A DNA stretch of 64,000 nt from Rhizobium sp. Leaf306 (lineage in GTDB: Bacteria > Pseudomonadota > Alphaproteobacteria > Rhizobiales > Rhizobiaceae). Where the stretch lies: contig NZ_LMNX01000005.1 in assembly GCF_001423425.1 (NCBI RefSeq), positions 62,001 through 126,000 of the forward strand, given 5' to 3'. The notes under the pieces were generated by a model that ran no database searches, had not been told where the DNA came from, and saw only the letters and a list, made by a program, of their open reading frames with translations. Numbering within the stretch: position 1 is the stretch's first letter; each line of letters begins with the position of its first letter. Positions 48,334-57,240 of this stretch are shown here, in pieces. The position numbers and the translations under genes were made by a program.

Positions 48334-48984
48334 CTATGCTCCGGAAAAATCGTTTGGACGGGCAAGGATCATCGCCCTCCCGTCACGTAAATGGAATTGG
48401 ACGGGCCCTTCTGCAACGTTGGACACGGTGCGGGAGGAACCGAAGGGCAGCGTGTAATCCTTGAGTGGATAGCGCGCGCCAAGAATGTCGAGGCCTGCAA
48501 GGCCTGTGAAACCGATGACGGAAAACAACGTGCCCTTGGGCAGGTCGAGCGTCATCGTGCCGGCGAGAAACGGCACGGCCTCTTCCTCACCGGATGTCAG
48601 GAGAACGTCATGGCCGCGCTCGGCAAGGCTCATCGCATGCAGAAAATGCTGGAGCGCATGGTCGGACCGTTCGCCGCCCAGCGCGCCGATCAGGATCAGC
48701 CGCGTCGCGCCGCGTTCGATCGCTTCAGCCGTCGCAATCTCGCCATCCGTCTCGTTCTTTTCCGGCGGATAGGTCCGGCGCTCGACATCCGGAAAGCGCG
48801 CGATCAGGTCTGCGTCGGAGGAATCGAAGTCGCCCACCCAGAGCTCCGGCATCACACCCAGCGCCTCTGCATGGCGCATGCCGCTGTCGGCCGCGATGAA
48901 GCGGCTTGCGGCAACTGCCTTTTGCAGTCGGTCGGTTACGGTGAGGTCACCGCCGAGCAGGATCGTGAAGGTCGAGTTGGCCAT
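48334..48984 (-). CDS. Thiamine pyrophosphokinase
   Basis: 216-residue enzyme that transfers pyrophosphate from ATP to thiamine, giving TPP. Motifs are ADSGMRHA, VGDFDSSDADL, PPEKNETDGEIA and GALGGERSDHALQ, all typical of the catalytic domain, with a C-terminal beta-sandwich binding domain. ATG 48984 is chosen; longer frames upstream lack family similarity. The product is the ligand of the riboswitch that controls thiBPQ 3 kb away, so import and activation lie close together. It is followed directly by an ABC-F gene. Confidence 0.9.
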   Translation of the reverse strand: MANSTFTILLGGDLTVTDRLQKAVAASRFIAADSGMRHAEALGVMPELWVGDFDSSDADLIARFPDVERRTYPPEKNETDGEIATAEAIERGATRLILIGALGGERSDHALQHFLHAMSLAERGHDVLLTSGEEEAVPFLAGTMTLDLPKGTLFSVIGFTGLAGLDILGARYPLKDYTLPFGSSRTVSNVAEGPVQFHLRDGRAMILARPNDFSGA

Positions 48985-49068
48985 TGCCCATGCCCTTATC
49001 CTAAACCGGCTGACAAGGGAAAGGCGCGTGTCGCATTGATGCGGCGAAAGCGGGTATTTTTGCTGCCA

Positions 49069-49097
49069 TTGACGGCGGGCGTGGCAGGGATTATTTG
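49069..49097 (+). promoter_or_regulatory. Promoter of metA
   Basis: TTGACG (49069-49074), 17-nt spacer, TATTTG (49092-49097). The start would be near 49104, just before the SAM-II riboswitch. Confidence 0.6.
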
Positions 49098-49111
49098 AAA
49101 AGTCGAAATTC

Positions 49112-49164
49112 CGTGGTGATTTGGCCGGCCGGCTTGCAGCCACGTAAAAAAAGTCGCTAAAGGG
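49112..49164 (+). promoter_or_regulatory. SAM-II riboswitch
   Basis: CGTGGTGATTTG at 49112 begins the P1 strand, paired to CCACG at 49140-49144 by a pseudoknot-forming fold. The conserved A-rich 3' block GTCGCTAAAGGG ends at 49164. The layout matches the metA-type SAM-II riboswitch known in alphaproteobacteria. SAM binding would lower metA expression. Confidence 0.93.
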
Positions 49165-49195
49165 CCGCGAGAAGAGTTTCAAAAACTTCCCACGG

Positions 49196-49225
49196 GCCGG
49201 CTGCGATTCTTCGTGCCGGCTTTTT
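49196..49225 (+). terminator. Attenuator hairpin between riboswitch and metA
   Basis: GCCGGC (49196-49201) and GCCGGC (49215-49220), with an inner CGA-TTCT-TCG stem, followed by TTTTT. It lies 17 nt before metA, so transcription stops here unless the upstream RNA prevents folding. Confidence 0.8.
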
Positions 49226-49242
49226 GTTTTTGGGTTGAAGAG

Positions 49243-50166
49243 ATGCCGATCAAGATCCCCGATACGCTGCCTGCCTTCAACACGCTCGTTTCCGAGGGCG
49301 TGCGCGTGATGACCGAAACGATGGCGGTCAGGCAGGACATCCGGCCACTGCAGATCGGGCTACTCAACCTCATGCCCAACAAGATCAAGACCGAAGTGCA
49401 GATGGCGCGCCTTGTCGGCGCTTCGCCGCTGCAGGTCGAGTTTTCGCTGGTCCGCATCGGCGGCCACAAAGCCAAGAACACATCGGAAGATCATCTCCTG
49501 TCGTTCTACGAGACGTGGGAAGAGGTGAAGCACCGCAAATTCGACGGTTTCATCATCACCGGCGCGCCGGTAGAAACCCTGCCCTACGAAGACGTCACCT
49601 ACTGGCAGGAGATGAAGGAAATTTTCGACTGGACCACCACCAACGTGCATTCCACCATGAATGTCTGCTGGGGGGCGATGGCCGCGATCTATCATTTCCA
49701 CGGCGTTCCGAAGCACGGGCTGAAGGAAAAGGCGTTTGGGGTCTATCGCCACCGCAACCTGTCGCCGGCCTCCGTCTACCTCAACGGCTTCTCCGACGAT
49801 TTCCAGGTGCCGGTGTCGCGCTGGACGGAAGTTCGTCGGGAGGATGTTGAAAAGGCCGGCAGTGACCTCGAGATCCTGATGGAATCAGACGAAATGGGCC
49901 TCTGCCTCGTGCATGAGCGGGCCGGACGGCGGCTGTTCATGTTTAACCACGTCGAATACGATTCCACCTCGCTTGCCGACGAGTATTTCCGCGATGTCGA
50001 TGCCGGCATCCCCATCAAGATGCCGCACGACTATTTTCCGCACAACGACGATACGCTGGCTCCGCTCAACCGCTGGCGCGGTCATGCGCATCTGCTGTTT
50101 GGAAACTGGATTAACGAGATCTACCAGACGACGCCTTACGACCTCGAAAAAATCGGCACCGAGTGA
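49243..50166 (+). CDS. metA: Homoserine O-acyltransferase, probable acetyl-CoA type
   Basis: 307-residue MetA family enzyme that activates homoserine for methionine synthesis. The catalytic Cys142 is in NVCWG, and His/Glu residues are in RHRNL-type context further on. [10 protein letters not shown] places Glu at position 111. Known work on the family shows that Glu111 gives acetyl-CoA specificity and Gly111 succinyl-CoA specificity (E. coli has Gly), so O-acetylhomoserine is the predicted product. ATG 49243 follows GAAGAG; GTG 49213 lies inside the terminator and is rejected. Controlled by SAM-II. Confidence 0.93.
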   Translation: MPIKIPDTLPAFNTLVSEGVRVMTETMAVRQDIRPLQIGLLNLMPNKIKTEVQMARLVGASPLQVEFSLVRIGGHKAKNTSEDHLLSFYETWEEVKHRKFDGFIITGAPVETLPYEDVTYWQEMKEIFDWTTTNVHSTMNVCWGAMAAIYHFHGVPKHGLKEKAFGVYRHRNLSPASVYLNGFSDDFQVPVSRWTEVRREDVEKAGSDLEILMESDEMGLCLVHERAGRRLFMFNHVEYDSTSLADEYFRDVDAGIPIKMPHDYFPHNDDTLAPLNRWRGHAHLLFGNWINEIYQTTPYDLEKIGTE

Positions 50167-50287
50167 TCGAGACCGGTTTCTGCCCCGTCATCCTTGCTGG
50201 ATGAGAGCCTGACGGATTTTTCGGCTGGCCTCGTTGCAGCTTTGACCGAAATCACGCAGTTTGCCGCAAACATTCGGGAGATGGGTT

Positions 50288-51310
50288 ATGACGGGTCATG
50301 AATTCGAGATTTTCGGCACGACGAAGAGCGGCGAGGCGGTGCACCGGATCACGCTGTCGGGCGGCGGGCTGACAGCCCAGGTTCTCACCTGGGGTTCGGT
50401 TATCCAGGATCTGCGGCTTGCCGGCCACGAGCCGCCTCTGGTGCTGGGGTTCGACAATTTCGCAGACTATGAGGCCTACTCGCCCTATTTCGGCGCCACG
50501 CCTGGTCGCTGTGCCAATCGCATCGGCGATGGCCGCTTCTCGATCGACGGCACAGAATACCAGCTGGAACTCAACGAAGACGGCGTAACCCATCTGCACG
50601 GCGGATCCGACGGTATCGCCCGGCGCATCTGGTCGATCGTCGATCACGCGGAAGACCGAGTCGTGCTGCAGATCACCGACCCGGACGGACGCGCCGGATA
50701 TCCCGGCAACTGCACCGTCACTGCGACCTACCAGCTGATGGAAGACGGGGTGCTTTCGGTGATCTACGACACGGTGACCGACCAGCCGACGCCCGCCAAC
50801 GTCTGCCAGCACTCCTATTTCAATCTCGACGGTCGTCCCGACATTTTCGGCCACGACATGATGATCGCCGCGGCTGAGTTGACGGCGGTGGATGAAAGGA
50901 TGGTGCCGACCGGCGTCCTGATGCCGCTTGCTGGCACCACGTTCGACCTGAGCGAGATGGGTCCGATCCAGCGCACCGGCGCCGATGGCGAACAGGTGAA
51001 GTTCGATCATAACTACTGCCTCTCGGAGGAGAGGACTGCCAAGCGCTCGGTCGCGCTTGCCCGCAGCCTGTATTCCGGCGTGCAGCTCGAAGTGCGCACC
51101 ACGGAGCCGGGGATCCAGTTCTACGCGGGCTTCAAGCTCGCCTTGCCGGTGCCCGGCATGGAAGGCCGTCCCTACGCGCCTTACGCCGGCTTCTGCCTGG
51201 AAACCCAGGTCTGGCCCGATGCAATCAACCACGAGACTTTCCCCAATGCAGTGCTTCGCCCCGGCGAAACCCTGCGACAGGAAACCGACTACGTTTTTTC
51301 GAAGAGCTGA
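50288..51310 (+). CDS. galM: Aldose 1-epimerase (mutarotase)
   Basis: 340-residue enzyme that interconverts alpha and beta anomers of aldoses. Motifs are PYFGATPGRCANRIGDG near residue 75, HLHGGSDG with a catalytic-type His, the second His in NVCQHSYFNLDG near residue 175, and the general base Glu in CLETQVWPDAINHE. The length is normal. GGGAG lies 8 nt before ATG 50288; longer frames begin with unrelated residues. No other sugar genes are adjacent, so the substrate is unclear. Confidence 0.92.
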   Translation: MTGHEFEIFGTTKSGEAVHRITLSGGGLTAQVLTWGSVIQDLRLAGHEPPLVLGFDNFADYEAYSPYFGATPGRCANRIGDGRFSIDGTEYQLELNEDGVTHLHGGSDGIARRIWSIVDHAEDRVVLQITDPDGRAGYPGNCTVTATYQLMEDGVLSVIYDTVTDQPTPANVCQHSYFNLDGRPDIFGHDMMIAAAELTAVDERMVPTGVLMPLAGTTFDLSEMGPIQRTGADGEQVKFDHNYCLSEERTAKRSVALARSLYSGVQLEVRTTEPGIQFYAGFKLALPVPGMEGRPYAPYAGFCLETQVWPDAINHETFPNAVLRPGETLRQETDYVFSKS

Positions 51311-51437
51311 GGCCGTGAGAGCGGAGGCTGCCACAAGGTGGCCTCTGTCCCGCTACTGGTGGCGGACATAGGACCGACAATGCTGAGCCTTGGCCCAGCC
51401 GCGCCGTCGTCATTACTTTTTGTTTTTTGGGAGAATT

Positions 51438-51512
51438 TGGAGCGGGCGAAGGGATTCGAACCCTCGACCCCAACCTTGGCAAGGTTGTGCTCTACCACTG
51501 AGCTACACCCGC
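51438..51512 (-). tRNA. tRNA-Gly (anticodon GCC)
   Basis: Minus-strand 75-nt cloverleaf including encoded CCA. Acceptor GCGGGTG (from 51512) pairs with CGCCCGC. The D arm has GTAGCTCAGTGGTAGAGC, the anticodon stem CAACC/GGTTG encloses TTGCCAA, and the T arm has GGTTCGAATCC. Discriminator T and CCA end at 51438. Confidence 0.97.
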
Positions 51513-51576
51513 TCATAAACCGTCGACCCGGTGGTAGTCTGGATCGTCGGTGCCGCTCGTTGCCGGCGACGGGCGG

Positions 51577-51605
51577 TATATGGCCCAGACTTTTTTCAAA
51601 TGCAA
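51577..51605 (-). promoter_or_regulatory. Promoter of tRNA-Gly
   Basis: Minus strand TTGCAT (51600-51605), 17-nt spacer, CATATA (51577-51582), about 65 nt before the mature 5' end. Confidence 0.5.
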
Positions 51606-51775
51606 CAGGGAAATGACGATCTCGATGAAGAATTTTTCAGGAGCTTCGAAAGCCCCTGCAAAACAAGGGTTTGCGTCAAAGCGTGCATCTTGGCCGGTCG
51701 GAACAATCTGTCTATAGTCCGCCATCCTTACCCCGCCGGCCGGGGCCAACACCTCAAGAGCAGCCAAGATCGATC

Positions 51776-52273
51776 ATGCCAAAAACTGCAGAAGACCTGT
51801 TCGCCTTTCTCGATAGCCTCGATATTGCCCACAAGACGAAAGCGCATGCACCGGTGTTTACGGTATCGGAATCAGCCAGTCTGCGTGACGAGATCCCGGG
51901 CGGGCATACCAAGAACCTGTTCGTCAAAGACAAGAAGGACCAGTTCTTCGTCATCACGGTCGAAGAAAACGCCAGCGTCGATCTAAAGACCGTCCACAAG
52001 GTGATCGGGGCCTCCAGTCGCGTGTCGTTCGGCAATCCTGAAAAGATGCTGGAATTTCTCGGCGTCGTGCCAGGCTCCGTCACCGTGTTCGGCGCGCTGA
52101 ACGACACGGATAACAACGTCACGTTCGTGCTCGACGAAGACCTCATGCGCGAAGAGGTGATCAATGGCCATCCACTCTCAAACGATGCGACGACGTCGAT
52201 CGGTCGCGACGATCTTATCCGCTTTCTGGAGGCGACGGGCCATACGCCGCTTGTCTTGAAAGTGACGGGCTGA
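51776..52273 (+). CDS. proX: YbaK/ProX-type prolyl-tRNA deacylase
   Basis: 165-residue stand-alone editing domain (INS/YbaK superfamily) that hydrolyses mischarged Ala-tRNA(Pro) in trans. Diagnostic stretches are GGHTKNLFVKDKKDQFFV with the catalytic-type Lys, VSFGNPEKMLEFLGVVPGSV, and DEDLMREEVINGHPL. ATG 51776 gives the family length; the 35-codon upstream extension is not conserved in composition. It faces a tRNA gene across 263 bases that hold that tRNA's promoter. Confidence 0.92.
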   Translation: MPKTAEDLFAFLDSLDIAHKTKAHAPVFTVSESASLRDEIPGGHTKNLFVKDKKDQFFVITVEENASVDLKTVHKVIGASSRVSFGNPEKMLEFLGVVPGSVTVFGALNDTDNNVTFVLDEDLMREEVINGHPLSNDATTSIGRDDLIRFLEATGHTPLVLKVTG

Positions 52274-52354
52274 CATACGATCTTTGCAATTCAGAGTAAG
52301 ACATAATGCGCATCGGCCGTGTGCCGATTGGACTTTTTCCGGGAGAACACTTTC

Positions 52355-53368
52355 ATGAGCGGCACGAACAATCCTTATGGTGGCTCCTATGGCGCCGGTA
52401 ACTACGGCGGCCAAAACGCGACGGTGAACTTCGGTTCGACGCCTGCAGCGGCCCCAGCGCCCGCGGCTTCCTCTGCCCCTGCTGCTGCCGGTAGCTATAT
52501 CTCGGACACGACAACCGCAGGCTTCGGCAAGGACGTGATCGAGGCATCGCGCAGCCAGCCGGTTCTCGTCGATTTCTGGGCGCCCTGGTGCGGTCCGTGC
52601 AAGCAACTCACGCCCGTCATCGAAAAGGTCGTCAACGAAGCCCAGGGTCGCGTCAGGCTCGTCAAGATGAACATTGACGACCATCCCTCGATCGCGGGAC
52701 AGCTCGGGATCCAGTCGATCCCGGCCGTGATCGCCTTTGCCGATGGCCGTCCGGTCGACGGGTTCATGGGGGCCATTCCGGAAAGCCAGATCCGCGAGTT
52801 CATCGAAAAGGTCGCAGGTCCAGAGGGCATGGACCAGGCGGCCGAGATCGAGGCGGTGCTCGGCGATGCGGAAACCCTGCTCGGACAGGACGATATCCAG
52901 GGTGCCGCACAGCTCTACGGCGCCGTGCTGCAGGCCGACCCGGAAAACCCGAAGGCTGCGGCCGGCATGATGCAGTGCCTGATTGGCATGGGCGAAACGG
53001 CCCGCGCCGGCGAGATGCTCGCCTCCCTGCCCGAAGAGATGGCTGCCGATCCCGCAATACAGGCGGTCGCCAAAAAGCTGGAGCAAATCGAGGAAGCCCG
53101 CAAACTGGGTGACCCTGTCGCACTCGAGCAGCAGCTTGCCGCCAACCCCGACGATCACGAGGCCCGCGTGAGCCTCGCCAAGATCCTCAACGTCCAGGGC
53201 GAACGCGAAAAGGCGGCCGATCACCTGCTGACCATCATGCGCAAGGATCGTACCTTCGACGACGATGGCGCGCGCCGCCAGCTGCTGCAATTCTTCGAGG
53301 TCTGGGGGCCGAAAGATCCGGCTACGATTTCCGGGCGCCGTCGTCTTTCGTCGATCCTGTTCTCCTGA
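52355..53368 (+). CDS. Thioredoxin-TPR co-chaperone (CnoX/YbbN-like)
   Basis: 337 residues. An N-terminal low-complexity Gly/Tyr/Ala/Pro segment (about 1-48) precedes a thioredoxin domain with FWAPWCGPCKQLTP (Cys79, Cys82), then a TPR region (about 165-330) with GAVLQADPENPKAAAGMMQ and LEQQLAANPDDHEARVSLAK. Unlike E. coli CnoX (SxxC), both active-site Cys are present, so redox activity is likely. Members protect unfolded proteins and pass them to chaperonins. GGGAG precedes ATG 52355. A LON-domain and a Trm112-like gene follow downstream. Confidence 0.88.
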   Translation: MSGTNNPYGGSYGAGNYGGQNATVNFGSTPAAAPAPAASSAPAAAGSYISDTTTAGFGKDVIEASRSQPVLVDFWAPWCGPCKQLTPVIEKVVNEAQGRVRLVKMNIDDHPSIAGQLGIQSIPAVIAFADGRPVDGFMGAIPESQIREFIEKVAGPEGMDQAAEIEAVLGDAETLLGQDDIQGAAQLYGAVLQADPENPKAAAGMMQCLIGMGETARAGEMLASLPEEMAADPAIQAVAKKLEQIEEARKLGDPVALEQQLAANPDDHEARVSLAKILNVQGEREKAADHLLTIMRKDRTFDDDGARRQLLQFFEVWGPKDPATISGRRRLSSILFS

Positions 53369-53442
53369 TTGTGTTGCCGATTGATCGCTAAGCCGGATCG
53401 CAGCCTTGCGTTCCGGCGACGATGCCCCACATTAGTTTTATA

Positions 53443-53487
53443 GGTTTGGCTGAACGGCCAGGTTTGGACAACGGCCAGATTCGGACA
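53443..53487 (+). repeat. Imperfect tandem repeat before the LON-domain gene
   Basis: Unit 1 GGTTTGGCTGAACGGCCA (53443-53460), unit 2 GGTTTGGACAACGGCCA (53461-53477) and a partial unit GATTCGGACA (53478-53487). The last half-site CGGACA also forms an inverted repeat with TGTCCG at 53496-53501. It lies 44 nt before the next gene and may be a stacked regulator site. Confidence 0.6.
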
Positions 53488-53530
53488 GACATTTTTGTCC
53501 GGTGAATGTGGTCTGGGAGGTATCGGACCA

Positions 53531-54205
53531 ATGCATGTGGGAAACGCGCGCTATCTGAAGCGGGAGGATCTTCCGGAAACGATCCCGGTCTTTCCGCTGA
53601 CTGGGGCTTTGCTCCTGCCGGGAGGCCAGCTTCCTCTCAATATCTTCGAGCCGCGTTATCTGTCCCTGTTCGATGCAGCGCTTGCGGGCGACAGGTTGAT
53701 CGGCATCGTGCAGCCATCATTGATGGAACCGGATGAGCCGCTCGGCGGCGGGCGCTCGGCGCTGTCGTCGATCGGTTGCGCCGGTCGGATCACGTCCTTT
53801 GCCGAAACCGGCGATGGCCGCTACATCATTTCGCTCAGCGGGATCTGCCGCTTCAGGCTGCTCGATGAGATCGGTGGCGGCCATCCGTTCCGCAAATTCA
53901 GACACGCGCCTTTCCTGTCCGATCTGACCGACGAGGATGATGAAAAAGCCGTCAATCGGCCGGAACTGCTGCGGGTCTTCAAGGCCTATCTCGACGCCAA
54001 CAAGCTGGAGGCGGACTGGGAAAGCATCGAGCGGGCCGGAAACCGGACGCTGGTGAATTCGCTGTCGATGATGTCGCCCTTTGGCCCTGCCGAGAAGCAG
54101 GCGCTTCTGGAGGCACCGGATCTGAAGAGCCGGGCTGATACGTTGATCGCAATCACCGAGATCCTGCTTGCGCAGGGATCCGGGACTGCGAACGTGCTGC
54201 AGTAA
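53531..54205 (+). CDS. LON substrate-binding-domain protein
   Basis: 224 residues. The whole protein is the N-terminal (PUA-like) domain of Lon without the ATPase or protease parts. [30 protein letters not shown] is seen in pieces at residues 12-41, for example [13 protein letters not shown] and [35 protein letters not shown] follows. Such stand-alone proteins are common in alphaproteobacteria next to thioredoxin genes; function is unknown. GGGAGG precedes ATG 53531. A Trm112-like gene begins 14 nt after it. Confidence 0.85.
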   Translation: MHVGNARYLKREDLPETIPVFPLTGALLLPGGQLPLNIFEPRYLSLFDAALAGDRLIGIVQPSLMEPDEPLGGGRSALSSIGCAGRITSFAETGDGRYIISLSGICRFRLLDEIGGGHPFRKFRHAPFLSDLTDEDDEKAVNRPELLRVFKAYLDANKLEADWESIERAGNRTLVNSLSMMSPFGPAEKQALLEAPDLKSRADTLIAITEILLAQGSGTANVLQ

Positions 54206-54219
54206 GGCAAAGACCGGTC

Positions 54220-54408
54220 ATGGACGAAAAACTCAGCAAGGTGGACCCGAAACTGCTCGATCTTCTCGTCTGCCCGATGACCAAGGGCAGGCTGTCGCTC
54301 GATCGCGAAAACAACGAGCTCGTGTCGCAAGGCGCGCGGCTTGCCTATCCGATCCGCGACGGGATCCCGATCATGCTCATGTCGGAAGCCCGCAAGCTCG
54401 AGGACTAG
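54220..54408 (+). CDS. Trm112/YcaR-family small protein
   Basis: 62-residue protein starting [20 protein letters not shown], the usual UPF0434/Trm112-like beginning, and ending in [16 protein letters not shown]. Only one of the Cys positions of zinc-binding relatives is kept (VCP). Trm112 proteins activate methyltransferases in eukaryotes and archaea; bacterial YcaR has no assigned role. It lies 14 nt after the LON-domain gene and probably shares its transcript. Confidence 0.88.
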   Translation: MDEKLSKVDPKLLDLLVCPMTKGRLSLDRENNELVSQGARLAYPIRDGIPIMLMSEARKLED

Positions 54409-54434
54409 CCTTCAGATCGAGCCGTGAGCCGCCT

Positions 54435-55649
54435 TCAGATTGATCGGCCGCTCAGCAGTTTCGGGTTATCCTTGACCGTCGTTCCGGCGGCTTGGCCGAT
54501 GAAGAAATCCTTGATCTTCGGAAGCCGCTCCACGACGCCCAAGCCGAAATCGCGGGCGATACGGATTGGCGTGACGTCGTTGGAAAACAGCCGGTTCAGC
54601 ACATCCGTCGTCACGCCCATCCGGAACGTATCGAAACGCCGCCACGACTGGTAGCGCTCGAGCACATTGAGCGAGCCGATGTCGAGGCCGAGGCGATCCG
54701 CCTCGACGATCGTCTCGGCAAGCGCTGCGACATCCTTGAAGCCGAGGTTGAGACCCTGGCCGGAGATCGGATGAATGCCGTGGGCGGCATCGCCGGCAAG
54801 CGCGAAGCGCGGTGCGACAAAGGCACGCGACAGGGTGAGGCTGAGCGGATAGGCCTTGCGACCGCCGACCAGCCGGATCTCGCCCAGCTTGTGGCCGAAG
54901 CGCCGCTGCAGCTCTTCCTCGAAGATCAAGTCGTCCGATGCCATCAGGCGCTCGGCGGCATCGGTGCGCTCCGTCCAGACCAGCGACGAGCGATTGTTGG
55001 TGAGCGGCAGGATGGCGAACGGGCCGGACGGCAGGAAATGCTCTTCCGCCACGCCTTCGTGGTCGCGTTCATGGGCAACCGTCGCGACGATGCCGGACTG
55101 GTCGTATGTCCAGTTGACAGTGCGGATGCCGGCCATGTCGCGCAGCTTCGAGCGCACGCCGTCGCAGGCAACGAGGAGGCGGGTTTCCTCGGTCGAGCCA
55201 TCGGAAAACTTCACGGTCGTATGCGTTGCGGTCGTCTCGAAGCCGGTGGCGGAAAGGCCGTGACGGATCGATACGCCGAGCCGTTCGGCGGCGCCGCGCA
55301 GGGCGCGCACCATCGCAACGTTCGGCACCATATGGGCGAAGGGCTTGCCTGCCTGGATCGTGCCGTCGAAGGTGAGAAAGACCGGGCGGACCGGATCGGA
55401 TGTCCGGCTGTCGGTGACGATCATCCGGTTGATGGGTTGGGCATGCGGCAAGATCTCGTCCCAGGTGCCGAGAATGTCGAGCATCTGGCTCGCGGCCGCG
55501 ATGATCGCGGAGGCGCGCTCGTCCTTTTCCCAGACACCGGCCGGTGCGGCCTCGACGACCTGGACCTCCAGATGCGGCGCCGCCTGCTTGACCGCGACCG
55601 CCGCCGCAAGGCCCACATAACCACCACCCACAACCAGCATGTCCAGCAT
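54435..55649 (-). CDS. UbiH/UbiF-type FAD-dependent hydroxylase
   Basis: 404-residue flavoprotein monooxygenase of the ubiquinone hydroxylase group. The dinucleotide-binding loop is VVGGGYVGLAAAVAV (residues 5-19), the DG motif is VACDGVRSKLRD, and the second FAD motif is RFALAGDAAHGIHPISGQGLN shortened here to ALAGDAAHGIHP and GQGLNLGFKDV. GGGAG precedes ATG 55649. Members hydroxylate ring positions in ubiquinone synthesis; which position this one acts on is unclear. It converges on the Trm112-like gene and is divergent from tesB. Confidence 0.88.
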   Translation of the reverse strand: MLDMLVVGGGYVGLAAAVAVKQAAPHLEVQVVEAAPAGVWEKDERASAIIAAASQMLDILGTWDEILPHAQPINRMIVTDSRTSDPVRPVFLTFDGTIQAGKPFAHMVPNVAMVRALRGAAERLGVSIRHGLSATGFETTATHTTVKFSDGSTEETRLLVACDGVRSKLRDMAGIRTVNWTYDQSGIVATVAHERDHEGVAEEHFLPSGPFAILPLTNNRSSLVWTERTDAAERLMASDDLIFEEELQRRFGHKLGEIRLVGGRKAYPLSLTLSRAFVAPRFALAGDAAHGIHPISGQGLNLGFKDVAALAETIVEADRLGLDIGSLNVLERYQSWRRFDTFRMGVTTDVLNRLFSNDVTPIRIARDFGLGVVERLPKIKDFFIGQAAGTTVKDNPKLLSGRSI

Positions 55650-55763
55650 TGCAAAACTCCCGAGCACGTCAAACACTTCGTGGCGTTTCCATTTGAGCTC
55701 GAAACGCTTAGCCTTAGATATAGATCATCAAGTGCCCGCTTCCTACCGCCGGAGTCCGTCTTA

Positions 55764-56651
55764 ATGTCGAGTTCTTCTACCCCAATCGATCCCATCAGCG
55801 CACTGCTGACCGTACTCGACCTCGAAAAGCTGGAGGAGAACCTGTTTCGCGGCAGGACCGGCCCCGACACGGGATGGCAGAGAGTGTTCGGCGGACAGGT
55901 GATCGGCCAGGCGCTGGTTGCGGCACAGCGGACGGTCGCCAGCGATCGCTTCGTGCACTCGCTGCATGCCTATTTCCTGCGGCCTGGAGATCCGCTGGTG
56001 CCGATCATATACCAAGTGGAGCGAATCAGGGACGGGTCGAGCTTCACCACGCGACGGATTGTCGCCATCCAGCATGGGCATGCCATCTTTTCGATGTCCG
56101 CTTCGTTCCAGATCGACGAAGGCGGTTACGACCATCAGATGTCGATGCCGCCCGTCGCCATGCCGGAAGAGCTGATGCCGGAAAGCGAATTCAAGAAGAT
56201 GTTCCTGAAGCACGGCTCCGAAGCCGTGCGCCGCTACTGGTCTCGCGAGCGTCCGATCGAGATGCGGCCGACATCGCTTGCGCATTATCTGTCCAAGGAG
56301 AAGCTGGAGCCGCGCCAGGATATCTGGGTGAGGACCACCGGCCCGGTGCCGGACGACCGGACGATCCAGGCGGCGTTGCTTGCCTATCTCTCCGACATGA
56401 CGCTTCTCGATGCCTCTCTCTATCCGCACGGCACCTCGATCTTCGATCCAACCATCCAGGCCGCGAGTATCGACCATGCGATGTGGTTCCACCGTCCGAT
56501 CCGTTTCAACGACTGGCTGCTCTATTCGCAGGACAGTCCCAGCGCATTCGGCGCGCGCGGCATGACCCGCGGCGCAATCTACAGTCGATCCGGCGAGCTC
56601 GTCGCATCCGTCGCGCAAGAAGGTTTGATTCGTAAAAGAGCAAATGAATAA
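55764..56651 (+). CDS. tesB: Acyl-CoA thioesterase II
   Basis: 295-residue double-hotdog thioesterase that hydrolyses medium- and long-chain acyl-CoA. Motifs are VFGGQVIGQALVAA near residue 42, LHAYFLRPGDP, the catalytic Asp in DMTLLDASLYPHG, SIDHAMWFHRP, and the terminal catalytic Gln in VAQEGLIR. GGAG precedes ATG 55764. The same frame is open 1.27 kb upstream through the antisense of the hydroxylase gene, but only this part is TesB. Confidence 0.95.
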   Translation: MSSSSTPIDPISALLTVLDLEKLEENLFRGRTGPDTGWQRVFGGQVIGQALVAAQRTVASDRFVHSLHAYFLRPGDPLVPIIYQVERIRDGSSFTTRRIVAIQHGHAIFSMSASFQIDEGGYDHQMSMPPVAMPEELMPESEFKKMFLKHGSEAVRRYWSRERPIEMRPTSLAHYLSKEKLEPRQDIWVRTTGPVPDDRTIQAALLAYLSDMTLLDASLYPHGTSIFDPTIQAASIDHAMWFHRPIRFNDWLLYSQDSPSAFGARGMTRGAIYSRSGELVASVAQEGLIRKRANE

Positions 56652-56694
56652 TATTTGGGCATTTTGAGAAAACTGCACAAGTTTTCGCCGCAAT

Positions 56695-56711
56695 TTGGCC
56701 GGCGCGTTGCC
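56695..56711 (+). promoter_or_regulatory. Sigma-54 promoter of glnK-amtB
   Basis: TTGGCCGG-CGCG-TTGCC with GG at 56697-56698 and GC at 56709-56710, exactly 10 bases apart. This is the -24/-12 signature. A TGCAC half-site (56674) upstream fits part of an NtrC site. Confidence 0.8.
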
Positions 56712-56753
56712 CGTTATTTGGCGACGTTCTGAAAGGGTCATTCTTATCAATAG

Positions 56754-57212
<459 letters not shown>

Positions 57213-57240
57213 GAACGGCTGACAGGGGAGTCTTCAAGCT

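Noticed and set aside
54492-55763. In-frame 424-codon extension of tesB antisense to the hydroxylase gene
   Set aside because: TesB length and ribosome site support ATG 55764; the extension is a shadow of the well-supported minus-strand flavoprotein.
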